Below, one piece after another: positions 44,948 through 57,217 of a DNA stretch of 64,000 nucleotides. A program made the position numbers and the translations under genes. This stretch comes from Armillaria gallica (lineage: Eukaryota > Basidiomycota > Agaricomycetes > Agaricales > Physalacriaceae). Under the pieces are notes generated by a model. That model did not search any database. It was not told the origin of the DNA and saw only the letters and a list, made by a program, of their open reading frames with translations. Where the stretch lies: NCBI GenBank assembly GCA_037576215.1, contig JBANDB010000003.1, forward strand, positions 3,286,001 to 3,350,000, written 5' to 3'. How positions within the stretch are numbered: the stretch's first letter is position 1; the number at the start of each line of letters is the position of its first letter.

Positions 44948-45823
44948 AGCGGGTGACACTGGGTCGTGTTGGAGTTACTTTGATGGTGATAGTCTCAGTG
45001 TGGAGACGAGTGGCTAAACACACGTGGATACTTGAAGTCGATCAGAAAATGTGAGACAATGCAGCGATGGATATCGTCGGCAGTGCGAAGTTGGATGACG
45101 AATAATATGGAGCCTAGCCCTTTAGAATGCGAGGTAGACTTTGTTCGCTCTTATGTACTAGCCACGGATGCTGTGACGGGGGCAGAAGCTACTAGAGTGG
45201 GCGTTACAGGTTTCGAAGCAGGATACAGAACGGCGGTCAGGTAGCTTTATCGATTTATTGTCTCACAACCGCGCCGGGGATCTACGGGAATGAACAGCAC
45301 TTGAACTTACCAACGATCGTCTTCCCCAGTATGATGTATATCAGTAAATAGGACAGCATGGCTAGGCACTGAAGCGAAGATCCAGGACGTAAACAGTACG
45401 TTCATCCAATATTGTTAGCCGGAGAGGTACAGTGTGAAAGCAGACTGGGAGTGCAAGGCCAACAGAACTACTGTCGCAGACCTAGCGGGAGATACGGCCA
45501 TAATATCCGAAATTCTTTTTCGGCATACAGTGGCAAGGACGAGCTCGTCAGAAAAGAACAGCTTTGCATTGCTGTTACTAGGATCAATAAGCTGGAGGTT
45601 CTTGTGGTGGTGGTGATGGTGAATCGCAGAGAATGCCGGACAATGTCGGCAGTTTCATAGATGCCTGCCAAAATTGGTGTCGCGTTCTCGCGTAGCAGCA
45701 TTCATTTGAAGGATTCATATAACTATCGGTCTGCACTGCCTTGATTTATGTAGCTGCTACTCCCCATTTCTTATCCATCTGCAACTCATGATGATGTGAA
45801 GCTTGGAACAACGGGTTAACATA
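44948..45823. other. Spacer between the two vWA genes
   Basis: No gene is supported. It must hold the promoter of the left copy and the terminator of the right copy. Frames at 45412-45701 on both strands carry no domain. Confidence 0.4.
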
Positions 45824-46793
45824 CTATCTCTCGGGCCCTTTCTTTGCCTTTTCCTCATTATCAACCCTCCTGTTAATTCCACCTGTCAGAATCTTGATCA
45901 TATCTTGACCATCGAGATCGTGGCCTTCTCGTGCAGGGGCGGTGTCAACAATATCCTGCATAGGAGCTGATCAGCTCATACAAGAAGATCAGTAAATTAT
46001 TAAACTGACCCGAATGCTATACATGTGTTTCAGGGTATCATCCAGTCTCTGTAGGTACCTTGTGGCATTGGTGTTGGCACCTACCTGCACGAACTGTATG
46101 CCAACTTGAATCTGTGGTGCATATATTTCATCGAGTGCCTTGGCGGCCTTGACAATAACCTCCTCTGGGGTCAAGGGGTTCTTGTCGGCTTTGGGAAGAG
46201 GTCAGTGGACTATGCACCATGGATACTAAGCACAACACTTACTTGGAACACCATCGGTTAGCAGGATGTAGTTCACGGGCTTAGGTTGCTGGTCAGTATG
46301 CCTCAGTTTCTTGTACTCCTTGATATAGGCCATCATTAGACCATCCAGCTTGGTGCCAATGGGTGTCAGGCCATTTGGAGTGATGCTTTGAAAGAGCTGC
46401 ATTATTTCTTCTTTAGTCTGAAAAGAGATGTACACAAAGTCAGCAGAGATGCTCATGGTGTGAGAAATACTTACTTTCAGCCCATGCTTCACAATGGGAC
46501 TATTAAGAAACTGAATCTCGATACCATCGCCATCATATTGAGCAGCGATATAGGCAAGTTCAGCAAGTGCTTCTCCAGCCTGAAGTGGCATGAACATAAA
46601 GTAAAAACTGAGAGAGAAAAAAGGAAGGACTTGCAATATGCCATCGACCTTGCCCTTTCATAGAGCCGGAATCATCGACGATGAGAACCGTATCGAATCG
46701 GACTAGATACAGAAATTCGTTCTCCTGAGGGGAAGATCCTGGTGCCCCACACGAAGTTTCGGGGGATTTTCCATTTGAGGGAGAGTTGCCCAT
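45824..46793 (-). CDS. vWA-domain protein, tandem copy 2, possibly N-myristoylated
   Basis: The architecture matches copy 1: ENEFLYLVRFDTVLIVDDSGSM, TPIGT, LLTDGVPS (all MIDAS residues), IQVGIQFVQVGANTNATRYL and the end TGGINRRVDNEEKAKKGPER. It has an extra N-terminus of about 25 residues. I chose the ATG at 46793, giving MGNSPSN, a good N-myristoylation consensus. A TATA element at 46854-46860 lies about 60 bases upstream of it and would exclude the in-frame methionine at 46841. Copy 1 lacks this tail, so the two may sit in different places in the cell. Introns lie near 46580-46632, 46420-46475, 46190-46245 and 45958-46010. Confidence 0.85.
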
Positions 46794-48036
46794 GGTTAAT
46801 AGATGTAGAGACGATGAGAGATTACGGCGGCTAAAGAACATGGAATCCTCGCATTATATACGTGAGCGAAGGATCTCGAACATTGATCAAAAGTCAAAAG
46901 GTAGCGCCTATTCAAATTGTGATAGATGTCTAGCATTGTGAGCATTGTTGAAAGAAATAATGCTCTGCAAACGGAGGTGGCACCTTAGACCCTCTTAAGG
47001 CCAAAGAGTGTTCGAGTTTTTGACAGGATATACTTAGCTATGAACGCTGTTTCGTAAGCTGTGATCGCGTGGGCATGCCTTGAGACTTCGATCGGTGCCT
47101 AAGCTCTCCGACAGACAAAACAATAAATATGATACTAATACACAGTATGGGGGTGAGATAGTTGCTGCTGCACACTTCTCGCGAGTGAGATTCCAGAGGG
47201 CCGACTCCCCTCTCGGTAATCAAGACTCGAAGGGCGGGTGGGATGGGTTGAGAAAATTGATGGTGGTGGTACAAGCGAAAGGATTGAGACAACGACGACG
47301 GCACGATGACGACAATTGCTCTGAGCTTAGTCAGCACCTTATGAGGCATTCGCAAGCTCCTGCCTCAACGTCCATTGAAATATAAGGCGGGCCGAGCGAA
47401 GAGAAAACGATACATGCACAGCAGTCAGCTGATTTCTTATTTACCGAGCATGTCGAAAAATACAGCTAGTGTCGCCCTGATATCGAAAGCTGTTGAGGCT
47501 ATCGAGTAGGAAGTGAATGTGAGGTCCTAAGAAACTCGCTGGGAAAACACAGCAAGAAAAGAGATATTGAAGAGAGACAGTCACAAGGAAATTTTCTCGG
47601 AGCGAGCTATTGTCCTTCCGTTGATGACACCGATGGGTGATCAGAGAGTTAGCAGTGCAGAGGGAGTGGTTGAAAGAACACTTCTGGCAAGCATCAGGGC
47701 AATGCCCGTTACTAAGGCTCCGGTTAAAATAGTCAGCGCAGATGTGTCGCAGCTGCCGGTTGCATTTGGCTTCATTCCTGGATCGCAGACGGTCAACCAT
47801 CCCTAATGTATATGTTTATACTCTCAGAACAGTCCTCTGAGTTGCAGCTCGAAGCAAGAATGAAATCCGCGTCGATTCACGTGATCCCACAATTGCCCAC
47901 AGAACAACTCCCAGATTAGGCATAAATCTCCGCAAAAATAAACCGCCGAACTCCGCCGTGTTGCGTGTTGTGCAAGTTACAGTGACCATTGGTGAGCGTC
48001 TCTGTCGCTAGCCAGGTGTGCTACAGATTCATTTAA
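46794..48036. other. Intergenic stretch
   Basis: Promoter region of vWA copy 2 and of the thioesterase-like gene. Overlapping frames at 47441-47806 on both strands include a possible minus-strand 44-residue single-helix peptide (MKPNATGSCDTSAL..., near 47650-47785), which I cannot support further. Confidence 0.4.
46854..46860 (-). promoter_or_regulatory. TATA box of vWA copy 2
   Basis: TATATAA on the minus strand, about 60 bases from the MGNSPSN start codon. A usual TATA-to-start distance would place transcription start downstream of the alternative ATG at 46841. Confidence 0.5.
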
Positions 48037-49255
48037 ATGCTCTCAGTCATCGTAGAACGCCTGGGTCCTGCTCAATACATTCTAGGACTTCTTTTCCTTT
48101 TGAATATCCGAGCATTTCCTCTTGCGTGGCACGGCGAGTACAATAATTTGCATACGGGCATTGCGCTAATAACCAGTGTAGTACGCGTCCTTTGGCCTTA
48201 TTTTGCCTTTCACATCCAATACTGGCTTCACGGACTCAGTCTTATCTATAAATCCACGTCGGCAAGGCAGGCAGCGACTCAGGCATGGTGGGATTTGCGC
48301 TCACCCATTGGAAAGAGTCCGTTTGAATTGGTCTTGAAGTATACGGATTGGTCGAGTGTGTTCATTGTTGCTTTTTCCAGGCTAGGCTAATGTGGTTTGG
48401 TGACTAGGTCCCGATGTTTGTGACTACAATTTGCATCTGAGTAACTCGTGCTATGCAAAGGTACGCTAAACTCCGTTTGCTGGACGTGCTTAATCGTAAT
48501 GGATGTGTAGACACTAGATACCGTTCGTATGAAGTGGGTGCTCGCGTTTGTCTCGCAGGTGTTCCGTGTCGACGGCGTTCTACCCTTAGGAGGTACGCCT
48601 CTCCTTCATTTTATTGCACCTAATTCAACCCCGTTCAGCGACATCATTTTTATTTATGAGAGAGATACCTATGCTCCGGCGATTTGAAGTCCGCTGCAGT
48701 GTTGTGACATGGGGAGAGAAGTGGGTTCGTACCTTTACCTGCTTAGTTGAGGACGTGGGTCTCATTCAAAGACAGTTGTATCTGGTCGCAAAATTCGTCA
48801 CGACCAGTAGTAGGAAAGTAACACCTAGGACGGAAGAAACGACTCCCGTTTCCTCTCCAGATACCCCATATGACAGTGACGCCGATCTTCAACGAAAGAT
48901 ACCCGATAAACTCTCTGAAGAACCTGATGGGGCCGTGGTCCATTGTGTTTCCATTAGTCAGGTCTGCTTCAAGATTGGCCGCATCACTGTACCTCCGGCC
49001 CTCGTACTGGCTTTGAGCGGATGTTCTGACGGCAATTATACTCGTCCCAATCCTCCACCCGGGTACCTGGCGGCGCAGAAAGCAGTTGCGGAAGGGCAAG
49101 CAAAAGATCTTTTAAAGGGTGGCTGGAAATGTGTCCCGAAGAGCGAACGGTGGTGGGAAGGGTCCTTTGGTGAAGATATCGAGAAGACCAGAGCGGAGCG
49201 ATTGTCAGTCATGGAAGACATTCGATTAGGAATGCAGAGGGCGAATGCATATTGA
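48037..49255 (+). CDS. THEM6-like thioesterase-superfamily protein
   Basis: The N-terminus is hydrophobic (YILGLLFLLNIRAFPL) and is followed by a helix-rich region. Splicing near 48362-48408 and 48470-48510 assembles the hot-dog fold start CDYNLHLSNSSYAKTLDTVRMKW. Another intron (48593-48637) leads to GATSFLFMREIPMLRRFEVRCSV and VTWGEKW, then an acidic insertion (about 48820-48930). The conserved strand VSISQVCFKIGRITVPP follows, and the protein ends ...GMQRANAY. In THEM6 relatives an Asn/Ser-containing LSNSSYAK segment is conserved, as seen here. The substrate is unknown; the N-terminal helix suggests membrane association. Confidence 0.82.
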
Positions 49256-49699
49256 CACAACATATGCGTAGTAAGTACGGGATAAGCTAGCACATACCCA
49301 GTTCCTACATACCCTGCTCCCATGATTTCTTTACTTTATCTGTATCGTCTGATTTGCTATTGAGGCAGCAGAACATTTGAAAAGCTTTCATGATGAGATA
49401 AATATAAGACGTGATACTTTTTCTCACGCACTGCTCGCAGATTACTCCCATGATCTATGTGAACTTCCGGTAAGCTACCATCTGGGTCATATTCTCATAG
49501 TTGCTTACTAGGACCAAGGGCCGTAGACTAAATACGCCCGCGACCCCCACGTATTCCGACTGTCGATGTGATCCCAACAACGAATGCCGTTTCATTCGTC
49601 ATCCAAGTTTATTCGGAGACTAACAAGTTCCCAAATGAGATAGGCACCCACTGGTGGCAAGTACAAAATCTGAATCATTTGCCATCAACCACCACCATC
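49256..49699. other. Intergenic stretch before the aldehyde dehydrogenase
   Basis: No gene is supported; the stretch holds the terminator of the thioesterase-like gene and the promoter of the dehydrogenase. Confidence 0.5.
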
Positions 49700-51614
49700 A
49701 TGACCAACTTACTTCCCTTCACGCAGCTTTACATCAACGGTGAATTCAAGGCATCGGCTCAGAATTCTGTCTTTGACATCCGCAATCCACACACTGGCCA
49801 AGTAACAGGCCAGTCCGCCTCGGCGACCAGTCAAGATTGCCGTGATGCTATCGATGCTGCCCACAGGGCCCTTCCTTCATGGGAGAGCACCGATATATCA
49901 TCACGCCAGGCTATCTTGTTAAAAGCTGCCGACATTCTGCAAAGCTCATGGCTGCAGAAATGCATCGAAATCAACACCGCAGAGACTGGCGCTACCCCCG
50001 ACCTTGGCACGCTTAATTGGTTCACGGGTTCCAATATACTTCGGACCGTCGCTGGGATGTCGGCTCAACTCAAGGAGGAATCTTTTTCTAGCGCCACTGG
50101 CGGGCAAGTCGTTGTGAAGAAACGCGCGGTCGGCGTTGTGTACGTTTCTCGGCAATCACCGTTCCTGGTTCGTTCTGCTGCTGACTAGGCATTAGTCTGT
50201 CAATCGTTCCTTGGAACGCCCCGGTAGCTCTGGCTGTTCGTGCTGTTGCAACAGCCATCTTTTGCGGGAATACCGTTGTCCTAAAGGCCTCCGAGTACAG
50301 TCCTCGAAGCCATGCTCTCGTTTCTGAGCTGTTCCATGAAGTGAGGTTCAACGCTTACGCCGGTATTATTCTGCTAAGAAGCCGTCATCGAAGGCCGGTC
50401 TTCCAAAGGGCGTCTTTAACTTTGTTGCTATGTCAAAAGAAACAACGCCTACCTTGGTTTCGGAAATGATTGGCAACCCCAAAATACGTCTTGTCAATGT
50501 AACCTCCCCTTGTACTTTTTGGGTCGTGAAACCGCCACTGACGTTTGTTGCACAGTTTACCGGCGGTGCGACAGTGGCGAAGGCGCTTGCAGCCGAGGCG
50601 GCGAAATATCTGAAGCCTTGCATTTTCGAGTTGGGAGGAAAGAATCCTAGTATCGTACGTCCCAACCACGTAGTACTCTTGAGAGGCGTTAGAGTTTCTT
50701 GTCAAGGTATTGAACGACGCGGATGTGGAAGCCGCTGCCAAGAGCATCACTTATGGAGCAATGTTCAATGCCGGACAGGTTCATGATTTTGTCTTTTATT
50801 TTGCAAAATGTTTGATTGACGTACGACTTGCTTAGGTTTGCATATCGACGGAACGCGTCATTGTCCAGCGCGACGTATCCAAGGCCCTCATTACGGCTGT
50901 TGTGGAGCTATGCAAGAAGCTAACAGCAGGGGACCCTACACAAAACCCGTTACCTGCGTTGTTCAGTCAGGCCTCGGCTGAGAATGTCATTAGACTAATT
51001 CAAGATGCTGTAAATTCTGGCGCAGAGCTTCTCCTAGGAGACCTCAGCAAAGACGGATCCACGGTACAACCTCACTTGTTGACTAGTGTCACCTCCGAGA
51101 TGCCTATTTGGAAACGAGAAACCTTCGGACCTGGTACTGAGCTTTCCAACGTGATGAGCCACTTTTGGAGCTGAAGTCGCTTGTAGTGACCGTTTTCGTG
51201 GTGTGCGACACCGTCGATGAGGCCATCGAGCTGGCGAACGATACCGAGTATTCTTTGGCTGCAGCGTTATGGACGCAGGATATTGCGAAGGGTAAAGAAG
51301 TGGCAGATAGGATATATTCCGGTAAGCACGATTAAGTTCCGGTTCTTTTGAAGGGATTATTTTTTGAGTAGATGTTACTTAGGCTTCACCAACATCAATG
51401 GAAGCACGATACATGGTGAACCCTCCATTGGACCTTTTGGTCTAGGGTAAGTGATCAACTCCAACGCTTTAATTGACCGCATTGATATCATGACACTAGT
51501 GGTTCCTCTGGGTATGGGCGGTTTGACGTCGATCACTTTACTCAAAAACGCGTTTGTGTCATTCATGCGCCGAGCATGAAGTATCCGATGATTGAGAGCC
51601 TCAGTGCAAAGTAA
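49700..51614 (+). CDS. Aldehyde dehydrogenase (NAD(P)-dependent, vanillin/salicylaldehyde type)
   Basis: Starts MTNLLPFTQLYINGEF. The NAD-binding segment SIVPWNAPVALAVRAVA, the catalytic glutamate in FELGGKNPSIV and the nucleophilic cysteine in FNAGQVCISTERV are all present. The C-terminal oligomerisation region reads NGSTIHGEPSIGPFGLGGSSGYGRF. Introns lie near 50140-50187, 50340-50390, 50497-50558, 50656-50702, 50777-50836, 51130-51187, 51320-51382 and 51447-51502. The length of about 480 residues is typical. The sequence pattern resembles enzymes that oxidise aromatic aldehydes, but substrate cannot be read from sequence. Confidence 0.92.
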
Positions 51615-52924
51615 GACACATGTATATGTATATCAAGTTCAGGTTGTGGTGGTTGTTACTCTTGTACATCATATGCTTTCACCGTGTGGACCCGTTCTGT
51701 GTCAGATCGTGCTGCTTAGGTGTTAGGTATGATGAAAGGCAGTATACCAGGGCCGTTAAATGTGGAACATGGCGGGAGTGACACGGTAAATGTTCGGGTC
51801 CAGCCTTTAGCAACGTGCGTATCATTCCACGAAATCAAGCATATTTGAGACGGTATGTAAATTCGGACAGTCAATTACGAGTAAGTAATGGCACGGAAAA
51901 ATTGAATACAGATTACGTACCATCGTCGTTACAGAGAAATGACAGTAACAGACATAATAAGTGAAAGGCAGCGGATCGTATAAACTACTGGCAGGTGTAT
52001 GGCAGGTGAGGGCAGAACGCGGCGATACTATATTGTCCTATGACCTGAGAAAGCCAGCTCTGGGGCTAATTCGAAGTATTCCAGAACTGCTGCAAGGTAA
52101 GGAGTCGAGGACATCGCAGAGCCTCCGATATCGGCGGGAAGAAGCTACAGCGGGCGTGGGAACTTCGCGCTAAAATGTGACGGACAAAGCGGGCCGGGCC
52201 TTCGTATCTTGCTTTTCACGACGACAGTCAAGAATACCTTACTCGCCAGCAGCGCAACCTTTACCCTGAATATCAGGCTAGAATTTGCCGGCGTGCGATA
52301 GTCGTGCAGGAACGTGTTGGCACCTTCTGTCACTGTCATGTGCTGTTACCAGCAGCTCTACGAGCACTGGGATCAAGGAGTCGCGATGTTGTCCAGCCTT
52401 CGCGATGTGTTCAACAGGTCACGGTACCGGGTGGAGCCTAAGGGTCATGATGCATGATGGAGTGCCGGCAGATAGTTGGTCGGTTAGTATTACCATTCAT
52501 TCTGTCTTTCATTAATCAAACAATCGTTAGCTTCATAGGTTCTATATATATTGGCGCGGTGGAGATTCCTGTTTTCTATGGCGAGGAGAAGTAATACCCG
52601 TCGTGGGAAATCAAGCACCGGGGTCAAGGGATCTTCCGTTGCAGACCGATCACTCTTCTTCAAAAATTTGCAGAATTCGTCTCTTGGGGTGGCGGCTCGA
52701 TCAGGCTCACGTTCAATTTTTTCCAATACATTTATTATTGACGGCGACTGGGCATTGGACATGGGACCCAGACTGCCGATGGAGTTGATCCTCGGTAACG
52801 GTATGGTCCTTGATGTTTGACGGTCTTTTCAGGCCGAACGATGCTCTGCGACGACATATAAAACACACACGCGCGTCACTAATTCGTTCCCACTCGTCTT
52901 TTTACTTTTCACTTATTCAGAACT
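51615..52924. other. Intergenic stretch
   Basis: Frames on both strands at 52490-52820 are open and moderately coding-like (one is MARRSNTRRGKSS on plus, one MSNAQSPSIINVLEK on minus), but there is no domain or clear splice partner. The TATA box at 52857 belongs to the next gene. Confidence 0.4.
52857..52863 (+). promoter_or_regulatory. TATA box of the secreted lectin-domain gene
   Basis: TATAAAA, 62 bases upstream of the ATG at 52925 and followed by a CT-rich leader. Confidence 0.6.
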
Positions 52925-54604
52925 ATGACGATCATGCGAAAACTACTTGGTGTCGTGTTTGCGGCCGCGCTTGCCTCTGCGCAGACACCTTCGTACCGCG
53001 GAGAGTTGCTCATTGAACCGCTCGTCAACAATGGTAAGGATGAAGAACTTTTCTTCGTGTTCTCTACTGACGTCGATGTTGTAGGCATGTGTTTGACCGC
53101 GGCAAGCAACAACGATGGCGCCATCGTCACTATCGAGTCTTGTACTGGAGCATCTTCTCAAAAGTGGACTTTTACTGGAGGAAGTGTCCAAGTCTACGGC
53201 AACAAATGTTTGGACGTCACTAACGGAAGTACCGCCAACGGTGTCAAGTTGCAAATCTGGACCTGCTCTACCAACGGGAATCCCAACCAGCAGTTCTATT
53301 ACACCGTAAGTCAGGCGGTCCTGTAGTGTGATACTCTGTTGACTTGCATTATTTGTAGTACGATTTCCACCTTGCCTGGACCGGACGCAGCACGTGTGTC
53401 GATCTCACCGATGGAAATCAATCAGCAGGGAACCAAGTTCGTGTCTTCTCTTTCCCTGGGAGAACAATTTGGCTGATGCGATACTTTTAGATCCAACTTT
53501 GGTCTTGCGGAAGCAACCCCAACCAAGTTTGGAACACGGGCTACCACGTCTCTTCTCTTCCTACCACTTCGGAGGACGGTCAGAGCGGAACCAATAACTG
53601 TGGAACCGGGAACAGCGACTCCTCGAACTGCCAGACTGCTTGGATTAACTCTGCGGAAGACTTCTGTCTCTGGGCTCCTGTAGGTTTCAGACGTTGCCGA
53701 AGATAATCGCTTTAACTCACCGTTCTCAGCCGTCGGTTGATACCATTGGAAACAGTGAACGGGTCGAAGTGGCTTGGTGCACCAAGTCTGGGCGTGGCAC
53801 GCGCCTCATCCCTAACGGAGCTCTGCAAGGTGTTCATTTCGTGAAGACACCTGATTACGTTCGTCGAATCTATCCCGAAAGGATGTCCTATTAATCATGA
53901 ATCGCAGGTCCAAGTGACTGGTGTCGGTGATTTCACGAAGATCAATATCCCTGCGGGTGATGCGTATGTTTAGTTTTTACGTGAGTATCGAACTCGGCTG
54001 AACATTGTTGTAGGGGTGGAGAGTTGGATCCTCATGGTGCCGACGGGAATGGAAACCCAGGTAAGTTGTCGATCTGACTTAAACTTTACAACACGTTCTG
54101 ACTGCAACAAGTTGGTGGCCTGGTCTACGGAGACGGATTCGGCACTGGTCTGCAGTACCATGAATGGACGTCTTTCATTTCATCGAACGAGTTCTGCTTC
54201 CGTAAGTCCCTTTGTTATTCTAGAAGTCGTCCGACGCTAAACGAACGTAGGTGCCTGCGTTCACTCGGAAGCTGCGACGTTATGCCAGCATATTTACGAC
54301 GTCATGGGCTGCTATTGGGTGGGCTATACTTTTGTGCTTGGGACAACACCCGCTAATAATACTATCATTTAGAACATGCCGGCGAACTACGATTCTGGTG
54401 TCTTTGAGAATTGCGCTGGAGATAATGAGTGAGTGATCCGCTGTTGAGAGATGTCATGTACCTGACGGGCCACGTAGTCTTCCTATGGGAGTTTACGGCA
54501 CATCGACTTGGTATCAGGGTGTCGTGCCCACTCCTAGTGCCCATCCGGCGGCAAGTTCATCAAACTGTGCTGCGCTTCCGACAGTTTCGATTAGCCCTGC
54601 CTGA
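52925..54604 (+). CDS. Secreted protein with ricin B-type (CBM13) domain and conserved Cys-rich C-terminal domain
   Basis: The signal peptide is clear (MTIMRKLLGVVFAAALASA). A beta-trefoil domain follows with repeated QxW-type units: SQKWTF, QIWTC, QLWSC and QVWNTGY, with cysteines at the usual places. A Ser/Thr/Gly-rich linker leads to a second domain with CLWAPP, RVEVAWCTK, GTRLIPNGAL, HFVKTPDYVQVTG and DPHGADGNGNP. It continues with HEWTSFISSNEFC and CYWNMPANYDSG and ends in a Ser/Pro/Ala-rich tail. Known: CBM13 modules bind sugars. The second domain is a conserved fungal secreted domain whose activity I do not know. At least nine introns of about 50 bases cut the gene. No toxin enzymatic domain is present. 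Confidence 0.85.
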
Positions 54605-55066
54605 ACTCTTGGACACTGGGTGGTGAGTAGATATTCGATTTGGACGCCGTAGCAAAAAATAGTAATGTACTCTCAATAATAATACCAATTTACTCCATGG
54701 CATGTCCCATGGGTCATTCAGGACCCATACGGACCCATATACGGTAAAATGATACCTGCTTAACTCTGACTGATTGAAACCCAAGAAAGGACAACACCAG
54801 ATGTTAAGTGAAGATTATAATTGAGCGCACCCGCGGAGCCGAAAAGATAGGTAAGACAGGTGTCGAAGATTAGTGTATATTATGCGCGTGTATAGATAAA
54901 AATAATTATAGGTATATTGCTATAACTGCAAAAGAGATCTCTACCCCTCATCTGTCAGTGACATTAAATGTGCGTCAACCCAAGCGTCATAGCGACCTCT
55001 TTCCCAATGCATCCAATGCAGCGTATGTACGCATATGAAGAGCACTCTGATAATGGTTGATCAGTC
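54605..55066. other. Convergent intergenic region
   Basis: No gene is supported between the convergent secreted-protein and IML2 genes; the right part is AT-rich around 54890-54930. Confidence 0.5.
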
Positions 55067-57217
55067 TCAGGTAAATTCGACGGAGAAGGGAAAGCCAACC
55101 TCCATGCTATATCTACCCTTTCTCCCTGACGGTCCAACCTCCAAGTATTTGCCTGTCAAAGAGCGTGATCAGTGTGTACTGCTGTCTTAACAGAGCATAA
55201 GAACTGACCAGAAAGTACGAGATCGAAATGATTTCGCGCCTCATCGATATCGCCCTTGCATGCCAGCAATCGACCAAGTTCGTAATCTACAGATGCTGAG
55301 CGTTAATGAAAACGAGATAGTTGGTAGGACTTACGCGCATGATACACTATGTAGTGATCTAATTCAATTTTGGGTCCGTTCTCGAACACAGCTTCGAATG
55401 CTGCGATGGACGCAGCCGTGGCTTCTTCTTGGGTTATCGCCACAGGCGGCGTGTCGGGTGAAATGACTGCATGGGGATCCTAAGTCGAATGGTAATCAAT
55501 CAATAAGTGCCTGGGGTCGGAAGTAACATAGCATACTGGATACGCGACATATCTCATGCAGACACCTTCGAGGAATTTGGCCAGTATCCAGTCATCCCAG
55601 TACCCCTTCGAGGAGCTGTCCTTCTCACTCAGTACCTTCAGACATTCTTTGGTTGCTACCAGCATCCCATTCACAAGAACGTCCCGCGGAGCACGAGAGA
55701 GAGCCAAGAACATGTATGCCAGCTCCATCGCAGGTAGCATTAACCATCCCTGATCCAAGTATTTGCGTGCTTTCCTCGCCACAAATTTCTCAGCTGGTAT
55801 ACTTTTTCCCGCAACCTTCTGTCTGCAGCCAGAGACCTTCTCAATCCAAGATCGAGCTTCGTCCGAGTGTCCCGATCCTTCAATCAGACACGCAGCCATC
55901 CCATAAGTGTAAACCGCTTTAGACCATGTTGATTCCTTCTCCAACACCCTCCAGCACTCTAGACTCGCCGCGATGTCCCACAATGCCAAATTTGCGACAG
56001 CCATCTCCCAGTATGAGAGATGATGTAGATTTCTGTACTGCGTCTGCACCTCCATGGCGCGAGTATAATAGCCGATAGCCTCCTTCGGCTGTGACCTCAT
56101 GAGAGCGAGGCGACCGTGGCCAAAAAGGAAGAACACGCCATTTGGATACCGTTTCGCGTTCCAGTGAATGATCTTTTCCGCCAAAGAGACGTCGACACCT
56201 TCAAAAGTAAAGTCGGAGAGGAATAGATGGAACACCATAAGTGACATATCGCATATGGACCGGCGAACGCCCTCTTCGGACTCGGAGATGGTGGGTTCGT
56301 CGGAATCAGAAGTCCAGCCACCGACTTTGCAAAGCAGGGAGAGGGCCTCTGTGCGGTCACCGTGGTACCCAAAGAGTTCAACAACGGTGAGGAGTTTAGC
56401 AGGCATTAGGGTGATAACTAGACTGCTCATTCCTGTGCCGAGGTAAACTCCTGAGCGGAAGTGCACGTCAATAGAATCATCATGTCCAGTTGGGGAGGCT
56501 GCATCCATAGTAGTTATGTACTTGTACAAGGAACGATATGTGTTGAACGTCGTCCTCATATTGAGCCTGTCATCGATATTAGCACGGCAAAGAAGTAGTA
56601 AGATTGAACAACTTGCGCTTCTTTGATGAACGCCAACCAATCCCCGGAATAGACAATACCCAGCAGAGACTTTTCGAACAGACTCTCGGCGTAGACGAGC
56701 TCTGCATGCCGTTCCACTGAGGTCATGCTCTTGATGAAGCCGACACCAGTCGTATTCAACGAAGTCACGACATAGCCTGCTAACCGTGAGGTCAGCGAAG
56801 CAGCCTTCTTCCGATGCTGGATAGCAATGTGGTTTCCTTGCTTTGTATGCTTGATTCCGGCCAGGATATCCTCGTCAGCATACGACATGAGCGCCTTGAC
56901 GCACTGAATGATTCCGTAGGCCGTGGACATGTAGAGTCGTTCCCTACACCGCGTCAGTGGCAGATCCTTCACGCAAGACAGCCGACCAACTTTTTCGGGT
57001 CAGTCTTGTCGCAGTATTCCTCCGATTCTACCATTTTGGATGCAAGGAAGAGATCCAGTGCATGGGCGACTCCCGGTATGTCGTCCAAGGCATCCTTGGG
57101 ATTGTAAGGCGATTTAATGAGTGGCGGAGGCTTGGAGGCAGCCTTTTCGTTGTCCGGCTCGGTAATGGAATCCGGCTGAGCGAGGGAATCCGGGGAAGCA
57201 GCAACAACAACGGCCAT
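55067..57217 (-). CDS. IML2: IML2/TTC39-family TPR protein
   Basis: The protein starts MAVVVAASPDSLAQPD, and intron removal near 56945-56990 joins VESEEYCD... to ERLYMSTAYGIIQCVKAL. The DUF3808-type body follows: ESLFEKSLLGIVYSGDWLAF, RSGVYLGTGMSSLVITLMPAKLL (hydrophobic), VELFGYHGDRTEAL, VFFLFGHGRLALMRSQPKEAI, HHLSYWEMAVANLAL and TYGMAACLIEGS. TPR-like helices continue to DEARNHFDLVL, and the last exon ends GPSGRKGRYSMEVGF... at the TGA at 55067. About 640 residues. Known: yeast Iml2 links lipid droplets and clearance of protein inclusions and sits near mitochondria; animal TTC39B affects lipid metabolism. The assignment rests on the whole pattern, not on a single motif. Confidence 0.88.

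Noticed and set aside
47441..47806. Open frames on both strands, one with a possible single membrane helix
   Set aside because: They are short, mutually overlapping and without a recognised family or consistent splice sites.
52490..52820. Opposed open frames with moderately coding-like composition
   Set aside because: Neither has a domain or neighbouring exons; they could be real, but nothing decides between the strands.
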